A stretch of 64,000 bases of DNA, taken from positions 558,001 to 622,000 of the forward strand of contig JACGCK010000016.1 in the NCBI GenBank assembly GCA_014925825.1, read 5' to 3'. Shown here one piece after another: positions 23,680 to 35,077 of this stretch. How positions within the stretch are numbered: the stretch's first letter is position 1; each line of letters opens with the position of its first letter. The stretch is from Pholiota molesta (lineage: Eukaryota; Basidiomycota; Agaricomycetes; Agaricales; Strophariaceae). A program made the translations under genes and the position numbers. The notes beneath the pieces are model-generated. The model was not told where the DNA came from and made no database searches. It worked only from the letters and a program-made list of their open reading frames with translations.

Positions 23680-24911
23680 AACCTGGCTTTCTTGCTGGAT
23701 GCAGATCGAATACCCAAATCGGCCTGTACTTGTAGGACAAACTGCCTGAGGCTTTCTTCGTTGTTCTTATCCAGTATTCCAATACACCGTCTTCTCCACC
23801 CAGGCGAGTCCTCACTTCGTCCATGATCAATTTGACGCCTTTCCAATATTCCCCCAACTCGGTCCAATCTCGAACTTGATGGCCAGAAAAGCATTCTTTT
23901 AACCGCATTCGATTTGACCTCGTCTTTGCTAGAGTTTCATACTCCTCCTTTTTATTAAAATAGATTAAAGCCTCTTCTCGGATTTTGGCTTGACGTTCTT
24001 CGCGAGATATTCGGGATTCGCCTTTAGGTCGAGCGGCGTTTGATGCTTAACCCACTCGACAAAGTCAGAGTACATCGTCCGTTGGGCTTTGACTTTCGTG
24101 ATTCCTGGTCCTGTGCTTCGGAATTGACTTGGGTCGAAATACTTTGAGGAAATAGCCCATTTATAACATCCTGCTTCGTTTTAAAGCCTTCATTGTAGGT
24201 CTGAGAGAGAGACCCATGAACGAAGTTATGTCGTCGAATGACTCCGTCAATCCAGCGGAGGGTTTGGATTATTAGGAAGCTTTGAAAAAGTGGAATGAAT
24301 TAATGAAGGAAACATAAAGTATTGGGCGTACTTTTAGTCCCTTAGTCCTAGAGCCAGTCCGCTATTCCGTGCAATTAACCCAGAATCATTCCCATATCGC
24401 CATAGGAATGGAAAAATGATATCCTGTCGTATTCACTCTTGTCTGAGCAAACATGAACATCAACCTGAAGAAGGAAATTCAAATAATTAGAGAAGGAAGG
24501 CAGCCGGACTTGTGAAACAACGTACCTGATAATATATTTCACCATCGTCTGCGTCGGCTCGATTTTGCTGCTCGTCTATGGCATGTCCCAAGGGACCCCA
24601 TTCCCCTGATTTTATAGGCACGGCATAGTTCGATGTCTGTTCCCCATCATTTCGTTGGCGTATTTTGCCCCGATAGCGTGTTTGATCACTTCATGTGGTA
24701 CGGCTGAACCGTACTCTGGCTTGGGGTTCGTGACAAGGAGATCTAAATCACCATGGTCAACCTTTTCTGGGGCTTCCAAGGGTACCGTGACGTGAGCATA
24801 GAATTGGGAGATCCTTGGTAAGATGCTGGCTTTGAGTGCTTGATAGACGGCTGGAGGTAGACGAGGAAAAGCAGATGCTGCGAGAATGGCGCTAAACGCG
24901 CTGCCGCCCAT
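23680..24911 (-). CDS. Conserved unknown protein with nucleotidyltransferase-like motif
   Basis: First exon 24911-24526, second from about 24466. It starts MGGSAFSAILAASAFPRLPP and carries PEKVDHGDLDLLV at residues 48-60. A Gly-Gly-Ser near the N-terminus plus a D-x-D pair (D55, D57) is reminiscent of polymerase-beta-type nucleotidyltransferases, but activity is only a guess. Later segments are YYQVDVHVC, FFHSYGDMGMILGLIARN, GLALGTKGLK, FDPSQFRSTGPGITKVK, MYSDFVEWV and a helical end (HWKGVK-like YWKGVKLIMDEVRTRLGG). I recognise the whole as a protein widespread in mushrooms but without named function. At least three one-base gaps break it (24636, 24379-24381, 24346-24350), with more likely in the last third. 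The exact C-terminus is unclear. Confidence 0.72.
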
Positions 24912-25402
24912 CCTGCGCGAATGGGCTTTTGGGAGTTAAGTCTGTAAGCCTTGAGGCGCGAGAAGGTAAGAAGCCAAGATAGGGACTGTGAAAGTCAACC
25001 ACTCTGCCCATCATATACCCTAAAATTAGTGACTCGGGATGCCGTGAGTTTGCCAGACATTTTGGTGACTCCAGTGGCAGCTAGTTGTTGGCTAGTTGGC
25101 GATAATTGCCGGTCAGTTGGGTAAATTGAAGCAAGAAATGTACTGTGAAGCTTTATCATATCTTCGCCGCTATCGCTTGAAGATATCGTACTAAAGAAAA
25201 CACTCGAAATTGTGTTCTGACTGCAATACCCACAAGTGTCAGTAGAATTTCAGTCAAAGTTCATTTGGGCGCCCAACTCGGGCCGTTCATTGGTAAGTTC
25301 ATGGGGTTTTCTCACGATCAGCCCCATATAAGCACTGCCACCGCCACTGACATCGGCGCCGTTGAACGTTGAAACGCTGAACACTCACTGCTCTTAACTA
25401 TC
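24912..25402. promoter_or_regulatory. Divergent intergenic region
   Basis: The 491 bases lie between the starts at 24911 (minus) and 25403 (plus). No coding or repeat signal was recognised. Confidence 0.5.
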
Positions 25403-26146
25403 ATGTCCAAATACGCACCGCACGGAGGCCGCTCTTCCAACCAACCTAGAGCAACTTCATCGACAATATGTCAGAAATGCTTAGGACGAGGTCAGTACAG
25501 TCTCGTATCTGGTTTGCTAATGCATAACTCATGCGCTCATTACAGGTCACTTCATATACGAATGCAAAGGCTCCCGTCCATATGTTACTCGTCCATCTCG
25601 TACTCAGCAACTTGAGAATCCAAAACTGTTGGCGAAACTAAAGGCTGAGGGAAAGCCTTCTGTAGAAGTTCCGGAAGAATTCAAGAGACCGTAAGTTATC
25701 CTGCTTTCCAAATGCTGCTTGACCAAATATGAACTTGTGTCTTGCAGTGCCGGTACAGCGAATAAGATTCTAGAGGCGAAAGAGAAAGAACGCTTGCAGG
25801 AAAGCAAAGGCAAGGAAAAAGAGAAAGAACCGTCACATAAGAGGAAGAAGGCCAAACGGAGGTACGTTCGCTTTTATTTCAACCTTGCACCATATCGTTT
25901 TGACATTCCAGTGATTCCACGCATAGATCTAGTTCGGAATCTGGCTCGTCTGATTCTGATTCAAGTTCCGACTCTGAAAGTGATTCTTCGAGCTCAACTA
26001 GCAGCAGTTCATCGTTATCCGATTCTTCAGAGTCAGAGTCAGACTCTGAATCTTCAAGGTCCAGAGAAAGAGACCGCAAACGACGGGTCCCAAGACGTCG
26101 TAGCCGCTCAGGTTCTGACGTTTCCCGAGGGAGAAAGTCATCATAG
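25403..26146 (+). CDS. Zinc-knuckle (CCHC) protein with Ser/Asp/Glu-rich tail
   Basis: Four exons: 25403-25490, 25546-25690, 25748-25861 and 25927-26146, all with good GT-AG ends and an intact frame. The N-terminus holds a CCHC zinc knuckle CQKCLGRGHFIYEC (CX2CX4HX4C) followed by GSRPYVTRPSRTQQL, the arrangement of the ZCCHC10 family. A lysine-rich middle (KEKERLQESKGKEKEKE) leads to a Ser/Asp/Glu tail and an Arg/Ser end (RRRSRSGSDVSRGRKSS). This composition suggests a nuclear RNA-associated protein. Function is not established. The acidic/serine tail is easily misread in other frames. Confidence 0.85.
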
Positions 26147-26283
26147 TCACCCAAGTTGTACCACTTATTTCATCTTCATGAATCATCATTTTGGAGTCTA
26201 TGTTGTCCATCAATAATTTAAATTGGCCAATATGAAGCTTATGAAAGCGAGCAAAACAGGTGGTATATCATATTGGAAGAGTA

Positions 26284-27085
26284 CTAGCTGCATACATTCG
26301 CCTCGCCTGCTTTGGTATTCATTATAAGTGCCACAATAAGTCTGGGTCATTGGGATATCAATTAGGATTCTCTCAGAATTCAGAAAGATGTTCTTACCCA
26401 TATAAGCCCAAGACTTCGGCAAAATGAGGATGAGAACCATTGAGACGAAGACTTTGGATTCGTGGACGTATGCTCGTACACACTAGAAAGCATGTTAGCA
26501 TAGTTATGGAGCCTCAATCAGCACTTACGGAGTCGCCCACGAAGCCAATGGCATAGCCCGCTGCCAACCCAGTGAACCCACACGCGAGGCCAGCACCGAG
26601 ATGGACGAAGCCGGCAAATAGTGAGTAGTCGGTTGGTTTGACTATGAAAAGGTGAATGATATAATCTCCTTCCGTTAAGATATATGAAACGCACGATTTC
26701 CAGCAATTAGCACAGATACTACAAGTCCATATACTGCAATAATTCCCGACATGACGACAGGAATTAGGGACTGCGGGGGTCGATTAGGACTTGCTGCGCT
26801 GGGCAGGAATCCGTGACACGTACTTTCATGACCAGTTCAGGTTTGAAGGTTCCGAGACCAGCAATACCAATGCCTGCTTTCGATGTACCGATAGCAGCTC
26901 CGACAGCTTTGACATTATGAATAATTAGGAGCCAGTCGCAGCGAACGAGGACGAATCACGCACTGCTAAAGATCATCTAAGGGCAAATATGTAAGCATAG
27001 ACCCTAGATTCACGGCAAAAATTCGTACAGCTGAGGCTACACCCGCAAAGCCAAAGAACGGGGCGAAAGGCGGACAAAGAGACAT
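26284..27085 (-). CDS. VMA3: V-type ATPase V0 proteolipid subunit c
   Basis: Seven exons: 27085-27029, a 13-base exon 26976-26964, 26906-26824, 26770-26695, 26641-26529, 26482-26398 and 26341-26284. The 161-residue protein has four membrane helices: [54 protein letters not shown] and [20 protein letters not shown]. The Glu of FAEVLGLYG in helix 4 is the proton-carrying residue of the rotating ring in the vacuolar H+-ATPase. One base is missing in the run at 26421-26424: exon 6 as given reads LILILPKSW instead of LILIFAEVL. Exon lengths sum to 485, one short of 162 codons. The gene shares a 181-base promoter with the ZIP gene. Confidence 0.94.
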
Positions 27086-27266
27086 GATGGCAGGAGGTTG
27101 AGTGGTCAAATTTGGGTACTAGGCGCAACTAAGAACGAGGGCGTAGTGTATGTCACGTGGATCGTCTATTTCGTCACTGAATCTAGATTCGGACGCGCAG
27201 AAAGGCTACGACTGCGCAGCTGTGCCTTTCCTATTAGTATTCTTCTCCAAGTCCGCCAAAAGCACG
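27086..27266. promoter_or_regulatory. Bidirectional promoter, VMA3 / ZIP, with CACGTG
   Basis: The 181 bases separate the two start codons. An E-box palindrome CACGTG in the context tgtcacgtgg lies at 27154-27159, near the middle. This is the core site of Cbf1/USF-class bHLH factors. Use by such a factor here is inference. Confidence 0.55.
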
Positions 27267-28440
27267 ATGGTCGTGCAGCTGCTCGTGATGTCGCTGGTTC
27301 TCGGGGCGTCCACATTTATTGTGGGAATGCTGCCGCTTTCATACGCGTTTTCAAGTTTGTCCTACTTGCATTCATATTCACTGTCGGTCCTCATGAATTC
27401 CAAAAGAAGGTCATCTAGAACAACTGACCGCCCTTGGAACTGGTCTTTTACTTGGGGCAGCCTTGGGGGTTATCATTCCTGAGTGCGTACATGTGTAGTT
27501 CTGACATGGTGAAGATCATTAATTTACCCTTTGTTTTATGACGCCAGAGGCATAGAGGCCACCATTGAAGCGAGTTCAGAAGAGATTCCAACTGGTCGTA
27601 TTGCCTTTGGCCTGGTCGCGGGGTTTACGATTATGCTCATTATCGAGCAATTGCTGGCGCCAAATGCACATTCACATTCTCTGGAAACTGGCGCAATCCC
27701 TCTATCGAAGTCCCGAATACCGGATTCTGTAACATCTATTGAATTTGATGCCGAGCTTGGAGATATGGCATATGAGAGACATTCTACGGAACATGCTAGC
27801 GTTGGAACATTATCCCCAACGCTCGACGTTGGCTCAGGCAGAGAGCGAGCTTTCCCTCTTCTCCTGGGCCTGGCCATTCATGGCTCTGCAGATGGTCTAG
27901 CGCTGGGCGTCGCTAATATTCGAAGACGGTCCCTGGAACTACGAATGCGATATCTTTCGTCGTATTTATTGCGTTAATACTTCATAAGGGTATTGTTTCC
28001 TGCATATACTTCGTAGACAGCAGGCTGAATTTATTTCCTCGTTATAGCACCCACAGCCTTGGCTTTCACTACCTCGATTCTAGCTTCAAACCTACCTCGG
28101 CCTGATTGCAAAAAGTACCTGGCTATTTTCAGCTTGTCTACCCCCCTTACGGCTATTGCATCCTATATGCTATTTTCCTTCTTCGGCGACGGCGACAAGG
28201 GAAATCTTATTGGAATGGCGCTTTTGATCTCTGTACGTTTCCTTTTTGTTCTTGAAGTGATTACAGTATTGACGCTTCGTCCTATAGGGCGGCACATTCC
28301 TATACGTTGCCACAGTCCTGCAGCCAGTATCCAGTCATGGCCCATCGTCTGACATGCGAGCGACCTCTCGCGTTCTGCTTATTACAATCGGAATGTTCAT
28401 TCCTCTCTTGCTCAGCTCCCTGTTCGGACATGGACATTGA
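27267..28440 (+). CDS. ZIP metal transporter, SLC39A9-like
   Basis: Five exons: 27267-27354, 27407-27482, 27548-27989, 28048-28232 and 28288-28440. The protein begins MVVQLLVMSLVLGASTFIVG and shows ZIP hallmarks: HLEQLTALGTGLLLGAALG, HGSADGLALG (helix 4 metal site) and LHKAPTALAFTT (helix 5 metal site). It ends SSLFGHGH. The pattern is closest to the ZIP9 subgroup, which moves zinc into the cytosol from secretory compartments. A loop of about 90 residues after LLAPNAHSHS is poorly conserved. One base is missing near 27944-27945: upstream reads RSLELR, downstream in the next frame NAISFVVFIALILHK-like. Exon lengths sum to 944, one short of 315 codons. Confidence 0.92.
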
Positions 28441-28644
28441 AATTCTCTACTTTATCGTAGATGTAAATTATTGTGTAGTAACTGTATTCAGTGTATAGAT
28501 CATAATTTCAGCACAATTCGGCACATAAGCAGCCATATTCTGGCTTCGATTTGGCGGCGGGCCGTTGCTGACAAAGCGCGCGCACTGCCCTTGTCGTTTT
28601 TTGTAACCGCCGCTCTCAATACTATCAAGTATTCACCGTCAGAT

Positions 28645-30607
28645 ATGTCGCTCTCGTCACTCTTATTGCCAAAGAAGGCTGCGCTGGACTCAGAATTGGA
28701 CAGTTTGTTCAAATTACCCGTAAGCAGGCTACTCTACCGCAGTAAGCGCCATTCAAACCCGCTTCTTTTTTTAGGCGCAAAAGCACCTCCAAAGGCAGTC
28801 GCAGGGCCGTCCACAGATTCTACCAAAAAGCGCAAATTGGCTGTCGAGAAAGAAGCTTCCGATGAACTACCTTCTAAGCGTACCAAGCCGACTAGCGAAG
28901 AGAAACCAGCCAAATCCCTCAAGGCTACCGCGACTCCCGCAAAATCTCCTGCAAAATCCAAGAAGGCAGAAGGGAACAAGTCGGAGAAGAAGAGCAAAGC
29001 GAACACGAAGGGAAAGCAAAGGAAGTCGATCCAGACGACGACTCAGACAATGATGAACTCGAGAAAGTTATCTCAATGGCAAGTCTACCGCCCCTGCAGC
29101 TCCTAAATCTGACGACGGCGAGGGCTTGGGCAGCGATGAGGAGGGCGATCCCAGCAAACTAGTCCACGAATCGCTAACGAAGAAAAATAAGAAGGCTCGA
29201 ACACCTAAGGCTAAGCATGTCCCCAAAGAAGAGACGCCAGAACAACGAGATCAACGTACTATTTTCGTTGGAAATCTACCCATCGAACTGGCGTCGAAAA
29301 AGGTACGCTTCTGTTTATTAATTGCATCATTCGTCAGGCTTATGATTTATACTTTTCAGCCTCTGCAAAAACAACTGAACATCATATCACTTCTTTCCTG
29401 CCCACAGCTAGATTGAATCTATACGTTTCCGTTCTATACCCTTCCAGGCCCCCACCGCCAAGCTTGCGACATCTGACGACGAAGGCGATAAGCCTATCAA
29501 GACAAAAACAGCCGAGGCACCTAAAAAAGCACCCCGTCCTCATGAAAAGGAGCGCGCCTCTGTATGGCGGTCTAAGCTCGACGAGAAAGACGACGAGGAC
29601 GTGAACAGGGACGAGAAAAGGTTTTTGAATCCCGCCCAGAAGAAAAAGATCGCCTTTATCAACCAAGAATTCCATTCGAGCGCTGGTACCGTCAACGCTT
29701 ACATTGTCTTTGCCCACCCACCGAATCTCGAAGGCCGGCCGGCCAACCTTCCCCCGCCTCCCCCAACTATGGATCCTTATCGGGCTGCCCTGTCCGCTGC
29801 AGAGAAATGCGACGGCACTGTCTTCATGGAGCGCATGATTCGTGTGGACTTGGTTGCGAAGAGCAAGAATACTATACCTACCACTGAGTCCGATGAAGCT
29901 GTCACGAAAGCCGCGATCCTAGAGACGGATCCACGCCTTTCTGTTTTCGTTGGAAATCTGGACTTTGCGAGTAAGGAGGAAGACCTCAGGGTGTTCTTTG
30001 AGTCGCTTATGACTACGGAGAAGGGACAGCCTCCTACCATGAGAAACGGCAAGGATCAAGATGAAAGTGCTGCTTCTGACCCTAAGAAACCCGCGACTTG
30101 GGTGACGCGCGTGCGTATCGTCCGAGACAAGGATACGCAACTCGGAAAAGGGTTTGCGTATGTGCAATTTGCTGTAGGTCTCTTTTTTTTTTTGGCGACT
30201 TCCAATCCTTTGCACATGCAAATACATTTAATTTTCAGGATCGGGAATGCGTTGATGAACTCCTAGCTCTCGAGGAAGAAAAGCTCAAATTCGCAAAACG
30301 CAAACTACGAGTGCAGCGCTGCAAAACTGCACCTGGGACGAAGCAACTCGTGACGCAGAGGAAGGAACGGGCGCCCGCTGTTGTCGTGCCCAAGGGCGAC
30401 CCCCGTCTCGGTGAAAAACTATCCGGACTCCCGAAGGAGGAGCGCAAACAGATCAAGTCAACCGACGCTGATCGTGTCGCGAGAAGGCTGGCGAAAAAGA
30501 AAGCCCGGATGGCGATGCCGCCAAAAGGGGGCAAGAGTGTGGGCAAAGGCATTGGTGGCAAAGCCCATGGTTCAAAGGGAAAAGACCGAAAAAGAGTACG
30601 GAATTGA
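28645..30607 (+). CDS. Nop12-like nucleolar RNA-binding protein (two RRMs)
   Basis: Four exons: 28645-28719, 28775-29302, 29360-30173 and 30239-30607. After a lysine-rich region come RRM1 (RNP2 TIFVGNLPIEL) and RRM2 (RLSVFVGNLDFASKEEDL, RNP1 region GKGFAYVQFA), then a basic tail (RRLAKKKARM, KDRKRVRN). This is the layout of yeast Nop12 and animal RBM34, which act in pre-25S/28S rRNA processing in the nucleolus. Five one-base gaps are inferred at 28779-28782 (A run), 29010-29012 (G run), 29074-29076, 29378-29379 and 29413-29416. With three added to exon 2 and two to exon 3 each becomes a multiple of three (531 and 816), giving about 596 residues. The gene follows the ZIP gene by 204 bases. Confidence 0.9.
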
Positions 30608-31238
30608 TATATATACTCTAACAGCTACACACATACATAGCTTGGGAAGTCGACTCCATTTTCTCGCGAATTTACTCTTTGAGGTTTCCTCTATTGTCTT
30701 TCCACGCCTGCATTGGGTGTCCCAATCCTCCTGCCTGTTATCTGATTACGTTTCTCGAAGACCAAAGCCCAATTGATAAGAATCCCACCTCCGTCTCACT
30801 GTGTGAAGACTTGTTAAGACGATTTGGACAATTGTTACTATGCAACATGGTCCGCTCACTGAAGATGTCGGGCGTTGCAGTTTGGTTGAACTGCTCATCC
30901 AGGTCAAGTCCAGCTGGCCATATCCGAATTATTTCCTTGCTTCCTCTCTGAATGTGTCATCCCTTTACTCGTTTTCCCATTATTTGAATATGCTTCAAAA
31001 GTGAGGTATGATGTCTGCGTTTTATTAAAAAGCTACAAGGATTATATCCCAAATATCACAGTTAATCAGACGGAGTATATCTTAGGAGTATATCTTATGT
31101 ATCAGGGTATAGGTCAGCGGACACGCCATAGCAAAATGTTAATTGTCCAAGCCGCTGAGGGAATACTGATAGTTGATAATATCATGGATATATGGCGTAA
31201 GGTCTTCGACAATCCAAAGATTTATGGGGGATTGAGGA
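30608..31238. other. Convergent intergenic region
   Basis: The 631 bases lie between the stops of the Nop12-like gene and the BCKDH gene. The sequence is AT-rich, consistent with two 3' untranslated regions. No feature was recognised. Confidence 0.5.
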
Positions 31239-33102
31239 CTATTTTCCCTTGATAAGATCTTGTCCGTTGTTCTTGAACTTTGCTAGTTCACTTCGCCATG
31301 GCTCCCAGATCTCTCCGTATTTCTTTAAGAGACCAGTGAGTTCCTCCCTTTGCTCTCTCTATCGTAATAAAAATATGATGAGTGTGCGAAAAGAATAGTT
31401 TCGACATACGATGACATACAATGTTCCATGGTTCCTGACCGCCATAAACGTCCGTAATAGTTCTTTGAGCTCGCATCGTTTCAAGCTCTCTGCGCGCTTA
31501 AAGCCTTCATCACATCTGCTTTCAGACGCGCCTTCATTTCTGTCTCAGCGTCGGCATCCCACCATCCTCTCGATTCCATGAATAAACGGAATCGAGTTAT
31601 CGGATTGTCTATGCGTTTCCTATCCTCGACTTCTGCTCTCGGGCGGTACGCGAAGGAATCATCCGAAGTAGAATGGTGGCCCACGCTATAAATAGAACAA
31701 ATATCATGAGCTTAGGCGCCAACAGATAAAGCAATCGATGTACCGGTAGGACATGGCTTCAATGAGAACTGCACGACCTTGGTCAAAACATCTCTTTCTG
31801 CCTTCTCTGACTGCACTAATGACTGCCAGAATATCATTACCGTCGACGCGGATTGTATCGATGCCATAACCAGGTCCTCGACTAGCAATACCATCACCAT
31901 TATACTGCTCCGTACTCGGGGTACTAATTGCGAATCCGTTATTACGCGCTATAAAGAGAGTCGGAGACGGTATCGTAGAAGCAAGCATTAGACCAGCATG
32001 GAAATCTAGAAGTTTACAAATCAATGAGAACAATCACTTTTGGCAACTGTCGGCTAAGGTTTGTCGACATCGCACTCACCTCCTTCGGAAGCAGCTCCTT
32101 CTCCGAAGAAACATGCAGCTATCGACCGAGAGCGGCGACTCGGTGTACGCCGTAGCGCATATGCAACGCCGGCCGCTTGTGGGATTTGTGTTGCGAGGGG
32201 CGAAGAGATAGTGTGGAAGTGATGCTTAGGTGAGCTGAAATGCTGAGTAGGCATTTCATTATGGCATGCAATCGTCAGGTGGGAAAGGATAAAGTGAAGC
32301 TAGCAATCTTACAACGGGCATCTGGCGTCCTTTTCCCGAGGTGTCCTCTTCGTTGCCGAAGCATTGAGCCATGACCTGGTCGATGGAGAAACCTCTCCAA
32401 AGGAGGACACCCATCTCACGGTATTGACCTTGTATCCAGAATGAACATCTCTTTCATGGAACATTTGATCAAGACAAACCAAGGACTCTGTAAAGGACAA
32501 GGGGAGCTGTCAAATGAAGAACATCGCAGTGCTATGAATATACTCACTCGTCATCCATTTCGAGAGCCGCAGCAGATCCGACGATGGTCGCTTCTTCACC
32601 ATGCTATGATACCTACATCGTCAACTGGCGCAAGGAACCACCAGAAAATAACATACGGCTGTCATCTAAAAAATTGCCTTTAAAGTGTCTAAGCATCGAA
32701 AATAAGATCCGAACATACATAGAAAGATATTTTGCCCTGGCGCTGAACGTTGTTGAGTACGTTGTCCAGAGTTGGCAAGAGTTGCATGTTCTCGTATAGA
32801 CGCCGGGCAAACTGCTCGTCAATCTAGAGACTACGCGTCAGTATCTAAAGTTACGAGGTTATTGTATCAGATAAGCCCACGTCTGGGAGTTCGGCGCCCT
32901 CGAGAGGTCTTCCGACGCCATCTAGGATGCGGTATGTGGGGATCTGCTCGTTCCCCTGAACCGAATTGAAGAAGCTGAGTTTTGAGACTATAGGCGAGTT
33001 CGTTGTTGGAAGCAGCTCTCTCTGACGCGCCGGCGTGTTGGAAAAGGCTCTAGAGAACGCTGGGACTGTCCTTGAGACTGCACAAAGCTCGCGCCGGATC
33101 AT
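31239..33102 (-). CDS. BCKDHA: Branched-chain 2-oxoacid dehydrogenase E1 component, alpha subunit
   Basis: Ten exons: 33102-32881, 32823-32719, 32665-32657 (9 bases), 32603-32548, 32487-32480 (8 bases), 32428-32313, 32242-32080, 32005-31744, 31685-31420 and 31358-31239. The N-terminus [20 protein letters not shown] is a mitochondrial presequence. Family motifs: [40 protein letters not shown], the thiamine-diphosphate motif [14 protein letters not shown]...RNNGFAIST, the regulatory loop [12 protein letters not shown] and the end [13 protein letters not shown]. It decarboxylates branched-chain 2-oxoacids from Val, Leu and Ile in mitochondria. Two T-run gaps (31500-31502 and 31455-31456) break exon 9. 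With them the CDS is 1329 bases, 442 residues. Confidence 0.95.
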
Positions 33103-33255
33103 GGTGGCAGAGAGAGAGGGATGATGTCACGTGTAGCCTGTAATGGGAGTGAGATGCGAGATCGATCGCGTCCCAACACGGCACGGTTGCGTTTCTGCGG
33201 CTTCTGTTCGCGGTCGTCATCTCGCTAACCCTGTGAACCTCTCTTTCCAACAAAT
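33103..33255. promoter_or_regulatory. Bidirectional promoter, BCKDHA / membrane protein, with CACGTG
   Basis: The 153 bases between divergent starts contain CACGTG at 33128-33133 in the context tgatgtcacgtgtag. A second GTCA element directly abuts it, so a bZIP-type site is an alternative. Confidence 0.5.
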
Positions 33256-35077
33256 ATGCTATCAGAGCCCTCCTCCGTCTCTTTCCCCTCATTCCCCTTC
33301 TTTTCGGCCTGGTGCGTGCGCTTTGAGCTTGGCCATGCTCCGCCGTGCTGGTCATCTTCTGCGCGTTCTGGCGCTCGGGCGCTGGCCGTCCCAGTCTATG
33401 CTCTCAAATTTAATATCACAGACGTCCAGCAGTGCGAGCCAGTGGTCATAGCTTTCTCTGGCTCGACTATCCAGACTCTTCCCACTTTCTTAACAGTCAT
33501 TCCTTTGAATTCCACTGCCATCGTCATCCCCCTGCAGCCTAATCCTGATCTCATTTCAACCGGAATTTCTCTCTCGTTCCTACCGCTTGACGCCAACTCC
33601 AACTTCTTGGCTTCTCTTGACGATGGAGAATGTGACGCCCTCATACAAATCTCTGATTTGATTCGAGTTCTCCCATCTCCCACTCAGAACTCGTCGTGTC
33701 TGTCTAAGCATGATGTTCCTCAGGATCGACACTTTAACTTGACGACTGACAACGGAGTTTCGCAATGTGAAGATTTCTCAATCAGCTACGATACAAATGC
33801 TGTTTTCAAGGCTCCGAGCATTCGTCTTTTCAACCCACGAGGGGTTTCCTTCTTTCTCAATAACACATCCGATGATCCCGAGAGCGGAATTGCGACGTAC
33901 ACGATGAACTTCACGCGAGGAAGCGAAGTTGCATTGTTAATGGACAATGGAGCCGGCATTCGTGAGACGACATCCCTTTTGACTGGTGCGTTCTTTTTAT
34001 CTAAACAAATATGAAGGGCATGTAATAATCTCAATTCACAGTGGGAGGTGATTCCTCGAGTAGCAAATCCTGTATTATCGGCCAAGATAGTGATAATTCC
34101 ACAAAAAAATCTATCAACGCTACATCCGTTGGCGACGATAAGCCTGTCGCAACAAAGTTAGTGAACCAGACACCCCCTTCAGCAAATGCTGATCAAATAT
34201 CAGAGCTATCATTATTGGCAGCATCGCAGGAGGATCTGCCGTTCTCCTAATTGCACTGGGCATGATAATATTTGTATTACGGGATCGCCGAAGGCGCCGC
34301 AAGCCACAGCCCGTTCAATTCGACCCTTCCGCAATGGAAAAGGCTGTGGACAACAAGAAAGAAAGTCCTGGAAATATGGATGTCACTCCCAGACCGCTCA
34401 AACTTTCAGCAACGGGAACGGGAGCGGTTTCTAACCCCATATACACGACCAAATCCTTTATGTCCACCGGGATAGGAAGTAGCAAACCCAGAGGCAGTAT
34501 GGCATCCTGGGCTCAGGTGATTCCCGATGACCAGAGGTACCCAAGCTCCACTATTTCTCGTTCGTCGACCGCCCCGTCGCCCAGTGCCCGTTTAGCTCAA
34601 CTGGATAATTCCGACATCGTGGTCATCCCACCCGATTCCGGTTCCCCCGCACCCTTCAACCGCCCGTCTTTGGAAACTTTAGACATCGAGGGAATGCTGA
34701 ACATGGCGTCGGTGCAGTCAGCGGGCAGCATTGCGGGTAGCAGGAAGAATTCCGACGTCGCTCCCTTTGGACCTGTGCTTAGGAGGTCCTCGTTGACCGT
34801 GCCCACTTCGACGTACGCCAGGAAACCGACCGACCGCAGGCACCTGCGCGACCCATCCGACGTCCCCACAGGGCCCGATTCAATGCTGTTCTCGGGGTAT
34901 TCTGTAAACCCGTTTGATAACCAGGACGCGGCATTCCAAGAGCCCCTGCGCACTGGGGATTCCCTGCGTTCGCCTGGAGGCGCTGGACTTCCTAGGTCGC
35001 CGCGGGTAAACCCGATTGAGGACAGAGTCAAGGTGTCCTCTGGCATGAGTGAGGATTGGTATGGTATCGCACGTTAG
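33256..35077 (+). CDS. Single-pass membrane protein with Ser-rich cytoplasmic tail, unknown
   Basis: Two exons, 33256-33985 and 34042-35077, open to the stop at 35077. The extracellular part (about 55-245) begins YALKFNITDVQQCEPV and has many N-glycosylation sites (NIT, NST, NSS, NLT, NNTS, NFT). A single helix IIIGSIAGGSAVLLIALGMI is followed by a basic stop-transfer LRDRRRRRKP and a long Ser/Pro tail (SMASWAQVIP, SRSSTAPSPSARL, RRSSLTVPTS). One base is missing near 34203, between DQIS and AIIIGS; exon lengths sum to 1766, one short of 589 codons. No clear signal peptide reads in the annotated frame at 33256; a hydrophobic stretch exists in other frames, so another base may be missing there. 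A cell-surface receptor or adhesion role is only a guess. Confidence 0.75.

Noticed and set aside
25879..26154. Acidic minus-strand frame opposite the zinc-knuckle protein
   Set aside because: It is the antisense of the Ser/Asp/Glu repeat of the real gene.
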